Below, one piece after another: positions 24,603 to 33,548 of a DNA stretch of 64,000 bases. Position 1 is the stretch's first letter; each line of letters opens with the position of its first letter. Where the stretch lies: assembly GCA_964563855.1 (NCBI GenBank), contig CAZLYU010000013.1:1-64000 (forward strand), given 5' to 3'. The position numbers were made by a program, and so were the translations under genes. The notes under the pieces are model-generated. The model worked only from the letters and a program-made list of their open reading frames with translations. It did no database searches and was not told where the DNA came from. The stretch is from JAFGRR01 sp964563855. GTDB lineage: Bacteria; Planctomycetota; Phycisphaerae; UBA1845; Fen-1342.

Positions 24603-26939
24603 ATGATCAACCGCGCCGCCGTCATCAATGAGAACTTTCGTCGTTTCTGCACCGAGACGGGGCCGCATCTGGGGATCGTGCGGCGGGTGGCGCGCGACGG
24701 GGCGGTGCGGGATGACCTCGACCTGACGGGTGCGGATCTGGTGACCTTGTTCGAGTCGCAAGTCATCAGCCGCCAGCTTGACTTGATCGCGCGTGAGCTG
24801 CGGAAGGAGAACCGCAGTTTCTACACGATCGGCAGCAGCGGGCACGAAGGCAATGTCGTGTTGGGGCGCTGTCTGCGGGCGACCGACCCGGCGTTCCTGC
24901 ACTATCGCAGCGGGGCGTTGATGGTTGAACGGGCGCGGCAAGCGCCAGAGGTCGACCTGGTGCGCGATACGCTACTGGGCTTGATGGCCGCCGCGGAAGA
25001 TCCGATCGCGGGCGGGCGGCACAAGGTGTGGGGGTCGCGTCGGCTGTGGGTTCCGCCGCAGACGAGCACGATTGCGAGTCATTTGCCGAAGGCGGTTGGG
25101 GCGGCGCTTGCGATGGCGCGGGCGCGACGTCTTGGGGCCGCGGGTCCGTTGCCGTCGGATGCAATCATTTTGTGTACGTTCGGGGATGCGTCGGCGAATC
25201 ACGCGACGGCGACGGCGGCGTTCAACACGGCGAGCTACTCGGCGTACAACAACCTCCCGCTGCCGCTTCTGTTCGTGTGCGAGAACAACGACCTGGGCAT
25301 TTCGGTGCGCACGCCGCCGGGCTGGATCGAGACAAACTTCAGCCGCCGGCCGGAGCTGCGCTATTTTGAGGCGGACGGGTTGGACTTGGTGGATGCGTAC
25401 GCGACCGCGCGAGCGGCCGCCGCCTATGTGCGTTCGCGACGGAAGCCGGCGTTTTTGCACTTGAAGGTCGTGCGGCTGATGGGGCACGCGGGCAGCGACG
25501 TCGAGACCGAGTATCGGACGCTGGATGAACTTGCCGAGGTGGAGTCGCGCGACCCGTTGCTGAGCACGGCGCGGCTCTTGATGGAGCGTGGTCTGCTGAG
25601 CGCCGCCGAGGTGCTCAATCTCTACGACGAGACTGCGCGGCGCATTCACGCGCTGGCGCTCGGCTTGAGCGATCGGCCGCAATTGCAGTCGGCTGCCGAG
25701 ATCGTCAGGCCGCTGGCGCCGGTGACGCCGGCGGCGGTGGAGGCGGCGGCGGGGCGCGCTGCTCTCGACGCGAACAAACGCGCGCGGGCGCACGGGGTCG
25801 AGAAGAAGCTGCCGGAAGATCGCGAGCCGCGGCATATGGCCGTGCTGATCAACCATGCGCTGGCTGACTTGCTGGTGCAGTATCCCGAGATGGTGGTGTT
25901 TGGCGAAGATGTCGCGGCCAAGGGCGGCGTTTACCACGTCACCACCGGCTTGTCGCTGGCGTTCGGCGTCGGCCGCGTTTTCAACACGCTGCTCGACGAG
26001 ACCAGCATCCTGGGCATGGCGATCGGCGCCGCGCACCTCGGGCTGCTGCCGGTCCCGGAGATTCAGTACCTCGCATACGTGTACAACGCGATCGACCAAC
26101 TGCGCGGCGAGGCGTGTTCGACGCAGTTCTTCTCGAACGGGCAATTCCGCAACGGCATGGTCGTGCGGATTGCGTCGCTCGGCTATCAGAAGGGCTTCGG
26201 CGGGCACTTCCACAACGACAACGGGTTCGGATCGTTGCGCGAACTGCCCGGCGTCGTCATTGCATGCCCCAGTCGCGGCGACGACGCGGCGGCGATGCTG
26301 CGGACGTGCCTGGCGCTGGCGAAGGTCGACGGGCGGGTCGTGTTGTTCATGGAGCCCATCGCGCTATACATGACCAAGGACCTGCATGCGCCGGGGGATC
26401 GGCGCTGGCTGACGAACTATCCGGCGCCCGGCGTCGCCATACCGCTTGGTGAGGGGCGCGTGTATGAACCGGGTGCGGATCCGGCGACCAACGGCTTCGA
26501 AGCCGGCGGCGATCAACCGGCCGCTCAGATCACCATTCTGACGTATGGCAACGGCGTGTATCTGTCGCTGCGGGCGGCGCATCAGTTGCTCGAGCAGAAC
26601 GGTCTGGCGGTGCGCGTGGTTGATTTGCGCTGGCTGCACCCGCTCAACGAAGACTGGATCGTCGAACAGGCGCGCGTCACCGGGCGCGTGTTAATCGTGG
26701 ATGAGGGGCGCCGCTCGGGTGGAATGGCGGAACCCTTGATGGCGCTGTTGCTGGAGCGCTGCGGCGGGGCCGTCCGCGCCGAGCGTGTGACCGGCGTCGA
26801 CAGCTATGTGCCGCTCGGGCCGGCGGCGGAGCTCGTGCTGCCGTCGCAAGCGCAGATCGTCAGCCGCGCGCTGGCGTTGCACGCGGGCGCGACTGATGCT
26901 CCGACCATTGGGCGGGCGTCGGCCGCCCCGGTCGTATGA
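24603..26939 (+). CDS. Fused alpha-beta 2-oxoacid dehydrogenase E1 component
   Basis: A 778-aa thiamine-diphosphate enzyme in which E1-alpha (residues ~1-380) and E1-beta (~410-765) are joined. Alpha-part features are SSGHEGNVVLGRCL and the ThDP block FGDASANHATATAAFNTA with the closing CENNDLGISVRTP; the usual GDG reads GDA here. Beta-part features are MVVFGEDVAAKGGVYHVT, FNTLLDETSILGMAIGAAH, EIQYLAYVYNAIDQLRGE, and RVLIVDEGRRSGGMAE. The likely substrate class is branched-chain 2-oxoacids, though pyruvate cannot be excluded. No E2 or E3 gene is adjacent. ATG 24603 is chosen over an upstream TTG. Confidence 0.87.
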   Translation: MINRAAVINENFRRFCTETGPHLGIVRRVARDGAVRDDLDLTGADLVTLFESQVISRQLDLIARELRKENRSFYTIGSSGHEGNVVLGRCLRATDPAFLHYRSGALMVERARQAPEVDLVRDTLLGLMAAAEDPIAGGRHKVWGSRRLWVPPQTSTIASHLPKAVGAALAMARARRLGAAGPLPSDAIILCTFGDASANHATATAAFNTASYSAYNNLPLPLLFVCENNDLGISVRTPPGWIETNFSRRPELRYFEADGLDLVDAYATARAAAAYVRSRRKPAFLHLKVVRLMGHAGSDVETEYRTLDELAEVESRDPLLSTARLLMERGLLSAAEVLNLYDETARRIHALALGLSDRPQLQSAAEIVRPLAPVTPAAVEAAAGRAALDANKRARAHGVEKKLPEDREPRHMAVLINHALADLLVQYPEMVVFGEDVAAKGGVYHVTTGLSLAFGVGRVFNTLLDETSILGMAIGAAHLGLLPVPEIQYLAYVYNAIDQLRGEACSTQFFSNGQFRNGMVVRIASLGYQKGFGGHFHNDNGFGSLRELPGVVIACPSRGDDAAAMLRTCLALAKVDGRVVLFMEPIALYMTKDLHAPGDRRWLTNYPAPGVAIPLGEGRVYEPGADPATNGFEAGGDQPAAQITILTYGNGVYLSLRAAHQLLEQNGLAVRVVDLRWLHPLNEDWIVEQARVTGRVLIVDEGRRSGGMAEPLMALLLERCGGAVRAERVTGVDSYVPLGPAAELVLPSQAQIVSRALALHAGATDAPTIGRASAAPVV

Positions 26940-26950
26940 ACGCCGTCGCG

Positions 26951-27223
26951 TCAGGCGTAGGTATCAACGTTCCTGCCGATCGCGTCGGCGGATGGGGCGT
27001 CGCGACGATCGCCCTCGAACAGCAGCGAGCTGAACTGCTCGGCACTGTCTTCGACCATCGCGAGAATCGCCTCGTCGCGAACCTTGGCGGGCGGTTGTTC
27101 GACGCGGGTTTCGGTCGATTGTGACGTATCTTCGACCGGACGTTCTTCTCTCTTGTGACCGCTCTCCAGCCTCATGGGCGGCGGCGGGCCAACTGCATTT
27201 GTGACGGGCGCGACAGGGTTCAC
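26951..27223 (-). CDS. 90-aa hypothetical protein with strong RBS
   Basis: GTG 27223 is preceded by AGGAGGG at eight bases spacing, the main argument that this is a real gene. The peptide has a Pro-rich start (VAPVTNAVGPPPP), a charged middle, and a helical C-terminal part with KVRDEAILAMVEDSAEQFSS. It has no signal peptide or membrane helix. It is convergent with the E1 gene, whose stop is 12 bases from its own. I do not recognise a family; the disordered N-terminus plus short helix could fit a small regulator but that is speculation. Confidence 0.55.
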   Translation of the reverse strand: MNPVAPVTNAVGPPPPMRLESGHKREERPVEDTSQSTETRVEQPPAKVRDEAILAMVEDSAEQFSSLLFEGDRRDAPSADAIGRNVDTYA

Positions 27224-27267
27224 GGTGTAACCCTCCTACGTGGCGATCGGAAGCTGTCGCCCGTACT

Positions 27268-27285
27268 GCGGTCTGGGTAGACCGC
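27268..27285. repeat. Perfect inverted repeat upstream of the 90-aa gene
   Basis: GCGGTCT-GGGT-AGACCGC forms an exact 7-bp stem with a 4-base loop, about 45 bases upstream of GTG 27223. It could be an operator or a leader hairpin. The remaining bases to 27512 contain no gene that I can support. Confidence 0.4.
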
Positions 27286-27512
27286 TACGCTCTCTAAAGG
27301 CTTGAATATGCGCGGCGCGATTTCAAACGCCGCGTGAAGCACGCTGTGGTTAGCAGACGTAGTGGTCCGGTGTGCGTTGGGCTTCGGCCACAACTCGCGA
27401 GCGGTGCGGTACTCTCGGACCCAGTCAGCAATTTGGCGCAGCCGCTTTGGGAGGGCCTATTGTTGAAGTGAGGACTCCCGCTCCCTACCGCGTTCGCGGA
27501 CGATTGGACCAG

Positions 27513-27547
27513 ACAGGCCGCGCCCCGGGCTCCGAGGCGCGGCCTGT
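27513..27547 (-). terminator. Strong hairpin downstream of ahcY
   Basis: ACAGGCCGCGCC (27513-27524) pairs perfectly with GGCGCGGCCTGT (27536-27547): a 12-bp GC-rich stem with an 11-base loop, 49 bases past the ahcY stop. There is no long T-run on either side, so it is a terminator-like hairpin rather than a textbook one. Confidence 0.65.
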
Positions 27548-27595
27548 TGTCATGTATCGCGCGGGTCTGTGACGGGCGAGGGCCGCGATCGCTGC

Positions 27596-28864
<1,269 letters not shown>

Positions 28865-28894
28865 CGATTACTCCTGATTCATCACTGCAGCGGC

Positions 28895-28917
28895 GCGGCG
28901 TCTACATCAGACGCCGC
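28895..28917 (-). terminator. Perfect hairpin between the TIGR00300 gene and ahcY
   Basis: GCGGCGTCT and AGACGCCGC form an exact 9-bp stem with a 5-base loop. It lies about 90 bases after the upstream stop and 30 bases before ahcY. No T-run follows. It does not match the conserved core of the known SAH riboswitch as I remember it. Terminator or leader element are both possible. Confidence 0.45.
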
Positions 28918-29006
28918 CGGCCGGCGTGCGAGGTTGCGCCATGCTCTTGACTCGCGGGATGCGGGAGCGTAACGGCGTGCGCCGCGCGACGCAAATCAGC
29001 GCGGGC

Positions 29007-30361
29007 TCACGCGCCGCGGCTTTCATCACGGTTGCGCTCCGGCGCGGCCTCGAGCGCGTCGAGCTCTTGCACGAGCAGACGCAGGAACGGAGCGGCGTCG
29101 GTGACCAATCCGAGTGTTTGATAGGAGCCGCGATCGGCGAGCTTGGCCTTGAGGTCCGGGTTTGCCGCCATGTTCGAGTCCGGTGTGTCGATTGCCTCTG
29201 ATGCCGATCTTCGGNNNNNNNNNNGGCGAGCTTGGTGAGGATGGTTGGCTCCATGTCGACGCAGACCGCGGGGGTTTCGGCAGGGATGAGGTTGCCGGTG
29301 GCGATCGAGTGCAGCCCGGTCGCGATCATTAGCGCGAAGCCGATGTTGTGCTCCTGAATCGACGCCCGCATGCGGCGCTGCGCGTCGATCGCGTCGCTCA
29401 TGACGTCGGGCAAGGGGCCGTCATCGCGGATCGAACCGGCGAGGACGTAGGGAACGTTGTGTCTCACGCAGGCGTGCATGACCCCGGCGTTGAGCACGCC
29501 TTGTTCGACGGCGGGTCGAATGCCGCCGAGTCGTCGAATGGTGTTAATGGCGCGGAGATGGTGCTCGTGGCCGGTCTCGGCGAGCGTTGCTTTCTCGAGA
29601 AACACGCCGAGACTGGTGCCGTAAAGCGCGTGTTCGATGTCGTGCGCGGCGAGCGCGTTGCCGGCGAAGAGGAGGTTGATGTACCCGCGTTCGATGAGGT
29701 GGACGACCCGGTCGGCGCTGCCGGTGTGGATGATGGCGGGGCCGCCGACCAGTAGGATGTTGCGTCCTTCCTGTTTGCACTTGAGCATTCGGCGCGCGCA
29801 GTTGCGGATGAGGGCGGTTTTGGGCTTCTCGGTGGAGACGGCGGACGTCATGAAGTCGAAGACGCCGCGCTCGCGCCCGCGCTGATAGGGGACCACCTTC
29901 ACGCCGCGGTGTCCGCATACGATGAGGTCGCCTTGCTTGACGTCGATCATCGGGACGCAGACGAAGCGCGGGACGTCGGGATCGAACCGGATGCCGCAAT
30001 CCATTTCGGGGAGTTCGACCTCCCACCAGCGTTCTTCGTGCCGCACGAGAGTGGCAAGATTGGTCGTGGCGTAGAAGCCGTCGGGGAAGGCGCCGTCGAG
30101 GTCGGCCGGCTGCAGCGCGGCCTCGGCGTGTTGGTGGACGATCGCGCCCGCCTGGGTGAGCTGTTGCAAGAGCTGCTGCAGAAGCTCGGGGGTCTCGGCG
30201 GCGACCTCGAGGCGCGCGTGGCTGCGGTCGTGGCGCCCGACGCCGACGTGCATTTCGACGATGCGAAAGTCGCCGCCGAACGCGACGACTTCGTCGAGCA
30301 CACGGGTGAGCACGAGCGAATCGATGATGTGGCCTTCGAGGGTGATCTCTTCCTGAACCAC
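29007..30361 (-). CDS. TIGR00300/LOR-SDH family protein, ornithine cyclodeaminase candidate (broken by assembly gap)
   Basis: GTG 30361 has AAGGAG seven bases upstream. The protein begins MVQEEITLEGHIIDSLVLTR, continues with VRHEERWWEVELPEMDCGI and a Rossmann-like half (RNILLVGGPAIIHTGSADRV, GYINLLFAGNALAAHDIEH, EHHLRAINTIRRLGGIR). It ends, in a different frame after the N-run, with KLADRGSYQTLGLVTDAAPF and a stop at 29007-29009. These are the blocks of the TIGR00300 family, which includes archaeal ornithine cyclodeaminase and the C-terminal half of cyanobacterial arginine dihydrolase. The 10-N placeholder causes the apparent frameshift. An arginase gene lies 2 kb to the right. Confidence 0.8.
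29215..29224. other. Assembly gap (10 N)
   Basis: Ten unknown bases inside the TIGR00300 gene. The coding frame differs on the two sides, so the true gap length is not 10 or the join is imperfect. On the right side the protein ends at ILTKLA; on the left side KLADRGS appears again after some 25 residues, hinting at a short duplication or mis-join at the gap. Confidence 0.95.
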
Positions 30362-30553
30362 GGCGCAGCTCCTTCGGTCGGATCGGGGATGGGCAGCATA
30401 GAGCCGCAACGCTGACGGGACCAACTCGGCGCGGAAAGGTCGCGATTGATCATCGCGGTTCGCGAGCGGCGGGCGCTCCGCTACCATCTGGCGAGAACGG
30501 GTCGGCCGCGGGCCGGCGACACGAGCCCGCCAGTTTCGGAGCGACAACGCGTT

Positions 30554-31117
30554 ATGGAGCCAATCAACCCTTATATGCGCGTGCCCGCCGGCACGGACTT
30601 GCCCACGGATGTGAACGCGATCATCGAGATTACGAAGGGGCGTCGCAACAAGTTCGAGTTGGACAAGGCGACCGGACTGATGCGGCTGGATCGCTACCTG
30701 TACTCCGCCGCCCACTATCCGGGCGATTACGGCTTCATTCCGCAGACGCTGGCGGAAGACGACGACCCGCTGGACATTCTGGTGCAGGTGAGCGAGCCGA
30801 CGTTCTCGGGCTGTCTCATCCAGACGCGCGTCATCGGCATCTTTCGCATGGTCGACCGCGAGAAGCCGGACTACAAGATTCTGGGCGTTCCCAACTCAGA
30901 CCCGATTTTCGCTCAGATCCACGATCTGAAAGATCTGCCGGATCACTTCGTTCGCGAGGTCGAGCACTTCTTCATGACGTACAAGGATCTCGAGGGCGCG
31001 AAGGTGCGGAACGAGGGCTGGGGGTCGGCGGCTGAAGCGGCGGACGAGGTACGCGCGAGTGTCGACCGATTCATGCAGGCCTGGGCGACGCGTGCGAAGA
31101 GCGGGCTGAATCTGTAG
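30554..31117 (+). CDS. ppa: Inorganic pyrophosphatase (family I)
   Basis: A 187-aa cytosolic enzyme hydrolysing pyrophosphate to drive biosynthetic reactions. Family I blocks are IIEITKGRRNKFELDKATG near residue 24, YPGDYGFIPQTLAEDDDPLD near residue 56 with the Asp cluster binding metal, and DLKDLPDHFVREVEHFFMTY near residue 125. ATG 30554 is the first start giving the family N-terminus NPYMRVPAG. Convergent with the acyl-CoA dehydrogenase, 24 bases away. Confidence 0.93.
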   Translation: MEPINPYMRVPAGTDLPTDVNAIIEITKGRRNKFELDKATGLMRLDRYLYSAAHYPGDYGFIPQTLAEDDDPLDILVQVSEPTFSGCLIQTRVIGIFRMVDREKPDYKILGVPNSDPIFAQIHDLKDLPDHFVREVEHFFMTYKDLEGAKVRNEGWGSAAEAADEVRASVDRFMQAWATRAKSGLNL

Positions 31118-31141
31118 GCGCCGCCTGACCGGCCGGCGGCG

Positions 31142-32302
31142 CTACCGCGTGACCCACTCGGGCTCGGTGATGAGCTGACGTGCGATCACCAGACGCTGAA
31201 TCTCGCTCGTGCCCTCGTACAGCTCGCAGATCTTGGCGTCGCGCAGCAGTCGCTCGGCCGGATAGTCCTCGCAATAGCCGTAGCCGCCAAACACCTGCAA
31301 GGCGGCGTTGGTGACGCGGCTCGACACTTCGCTGGCGTAGAGCTTCGCGAGGGCTGCTTCGGTGGCGAAGCGGCGGTCGTTTTGTTTGAGCCACGCGCCG
31401 CGGTAGATCATCAGGCGGGCGGCCTCGATCTCGGTCGCCATGTCGGCCAGCTTCCACTGCACGGCCTGGAAATTGGCGATCGGCTGTTTGAACTGTTTGC
31501 GGGTCGTCGCGTACGCGGTCGCGGCTTCGAGCGCGGCTTGCGAAATGCCGACCGCTTGGGCCGCCACGCCGAGCCGACCGCCGTCGAGCGTGCTGAGCGC
31601 GATGCGCAGGCCGCGGCCGCGCTCGCCGAGCAAGCGGTCTGCGGGCAGGCGGCAGTCTTCGAAGATGAGCTCGGCGGTGCTGCTGGCGCGAATGCCCATT
31701 TTCTTTTCGAGCTTGCCAATGCTGAAGCCGGGATCGTTGCGCTCGATGATGAACGCCGACATGCGGCGTTTGGGCTCGTCGGGGTCGGTCACTGCGAACA
31801 GGACGAACACGTCGGCCTCGGCGCCGTTGGTGACGAAGCACTTGGTCCCGTTGACGACCCACTCATCCCCAGCAAGCGCTGCGTTGCAGCGGGCGGCGCC
31901 GGCGTCGCTGCCGCTGCCCGGCTCGGTGAGTGAAAACGCGCCGATCTTCTCACCGACGGCCAGCGGCGGCAGATAGCGCTGCTTCTGCTCTTCGTTGCCG
32001 AAACGCAAAATCGGGTCGACGCATAGCGAGTGGTGCGCCGACATGAGAATGCCGGTGGCGCCGCACGCTCGACTGAGTTCTTCAACCGCGATCATGTAGC
32101 TGATGAGATCCATTTCAGCGCCGCCATACGCAGCGGGCACATACAGGCCGAGCAGCCCCATCTCGGCGATCTTGCCGACGAGCCCTTCCTCAAAGCGGCC
32201 GGTGCGATCGCGCTCGGCGGCGTGCGGGGCGATCTGCTCGTCGCAGAACGTACGCAGCGCGTCGCGGAGTTGTTGCTGGTCTTCGGAGAGGCGGAATTCC
32301 AA
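31142..32302 (-). CDS. Acyl-CoA dehydrogenase
   Basis: A 386-aa FAD enzyme that introduces the alpha-beta double bond in acyl-CoA substrates. Visible blocks: ELSRACGATGILMSAHHSLC, the FAD/substrate segment GAFSLTEPGSGSDAGAARCN, WVVNGTKCFVTNGAEADVFV, and the catalytic Glu in CELYEGTSEIQRLVIARQL near the C-terminus, the place used in short/medium-chain and butyryl-CoA dehydrogenases. No electron-transfer flavoprotein or thiolase gene is adjacent, so the substrate cannot be inferred from context. Divergent from arginase. Confidence 0.92.
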   Translation of the reverse strand: MEFRLSEDQQQLRDALRTFCDEQIAPHAAERDRTGRFEEGLVGKIAEMGLLGLYVPAAYGGAEMDLISYMIAVEELSRACGATGILMSAHHSLCVDPILRFGNEEQKQRYLPPLAVGEKIGAFSLTEPGSGSDAGAARCNAALAGDEWVVNGTKCFVTNGAEADVFVLFAVTDPDEPKRRMSAFIIERNDPGFSIGKLEKKMGIRASSTAELIFEDCRLPADRLLGERGRGLRIALSTLDGGRLGVAAQAVGISQAALEAATAYATTRKQFKQPIANFQAVQWKLADMATEIEAARLMIYRGAWLKQNDRRFATEAALAKLYASEVSSRVTNAALQVFGGYGYCEDYPAERLLRDAKICELYEGTSEIQRLVIARQLITEPEWVTR

Positions 32303-32514
32303 GAGGGGCGCTCCGCAGAAGAAGCGGCGGGGTGGGGTCCACGCCGACTGGTGTAGCGGTACACTGCTTGCTTGTCACGAGATGATACGCGCGACGGCGG
32401 GCCAACGCGACGCCGCCGCGGCAAGCGACGTGAAGGATTCGAGTCTTGTTTGTTGTGGCGGGCGAAGCGACGCGCAACGCACCCATTGACTGAAGGACGC
32501 TGGCGCTCGGCATC

Positions 32515-33453
32515 ATGCGATCTCGCGCTGTCAAACTGCTGGGCGTCGCCGCCGGCGGCGGGGCCAGTCGGCCCGGCGCGGAAGGGGGGCCGCAAGCGCT
32601 TCGCGAGTTGGGTTTGATCACCCGGCTTGAACGCTGCGGCCACATTCTGACCGATCTCGGCGACATTCGCGGCGCCTACGAATCTGACCAGACCCAGCCA
32701 TCGTTCGATATCAACGCCTTTCCCAACATCGTCGCCGTCAACCGACACGTGCGCGACGCCGTGTTCAGCCTGATGCGCACTGACGGCGGGGCGTTTCCGC
32801 TCATCATCGGCGGCGACCACAGCCTGGCGATCGGGGTCTTGGCGGGACTTGCGGACGCGTCGGGCCGGCTCGGCGTGGTCTGGATCGACGCGCATGCCGA
32901 TTTCAACACCCCCTTGTCCAGTCCCAGCGGCAACGCGCACGGCATGAGCCTGGCGGTCGCCTGCGGCCGGGGGCATTTCGAACTACGCGACATCGCCGAC
33001 AAAGACCCGATGGTGCGCGAAGAAGACGCGGTCATTCTTGGCGCCCGCGAACTGGATGACGGCGAAGTCGCGGCGCTCGCGGCCAGTCGCGTCACCGTGC
33101 ATGACATGGCGAGTTGGCGGGCGGCGGGCGTGATTGCCGAAACGCTGCGGCTGGTCGATCGTCTCGCACACGACTGCGACCATGTCCACCTCAGCTTCGA
33201 TGTCGACGCGATCGACGCGGCGGCGGCGCCCGGAACGGGTACGCCAGTCGACGGCGGTCTGACGCCGGATGAAGCCCGCGCGCTGTTCACGGCGCTTTCG
33301 CAGCAGGACAAACTGCATTCGATCGAGTTCGTCGAGTTCAACCCGTCGCTTGATGAAGACGGCCGCACGGGAACGCTCGCGATTGAGTTGCTTGAAACGC
33401 TGTTCACACGCTTGTGGCCGGAGCCAGCGCGGCGCGAGACGCCTGCCCGTTGA
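32515..33453 (+). CDS. rocF: Arginase
   Basis: A 312-aa binuclear manganese ureohydrolase converting arginine to ornithine and urea. Metal-binding motifs are GGDHS at residues 99-103, DAHADFN at 125-131 and SFDVDAIDAAAAPGTGTP near residue 228, the last containing the arginase-type D-x-D pair. EFVEFNP near the end supports arginase over agmatinase. The TIGR00300 ornithine cyclodeaminase candidate 2 kb away would turn ornithine into proline, so the two could form an arginine catabolic route although they are not in one operon. Confidence 0.9.
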   Translation: MRSRAVKLLGVAAGGGASRPGAEGGPQALRELGLITRLERCGHILTDLGDIRGAYESDQTQPSFDINAFPNIVAVNRHVRDAVFSLMRTDGGAFPLIIGGDHSLAIGVLAGLADASGRLGVVWIDAHADFNTPLSSPSGNAHGMSLAVACGRGHFELRDIADKDPMVREEDAVILGARELDDGEVAALAASRVTVHDMASWRAAGVIAETLRLVDRLAHDCDHVHLSFDVDAIDAAAAPGTGTPVDGGLTPDEARALFTALSQQDKLHSIEFVEFNPSLDEDGRTGTLAIELLETLFTRLWPEPARRETPAR

Positions 33454-33548
33454 GGCGAGCCGATCCAGACGCGCGATCTCGCGACGCGTGCCACGAAGCG
33501 TTGGGCGGCGCTGCTGGACGGATGCGGCTTCGCCGCCTATCAAACGCT

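Noticed and set aside
24972..26213. 413-aa minus-strand ORF opposite the E1 gene
   Set aside because: Shadow with extreme Arg content; the plus-strand E1 has clear motifs throughout.
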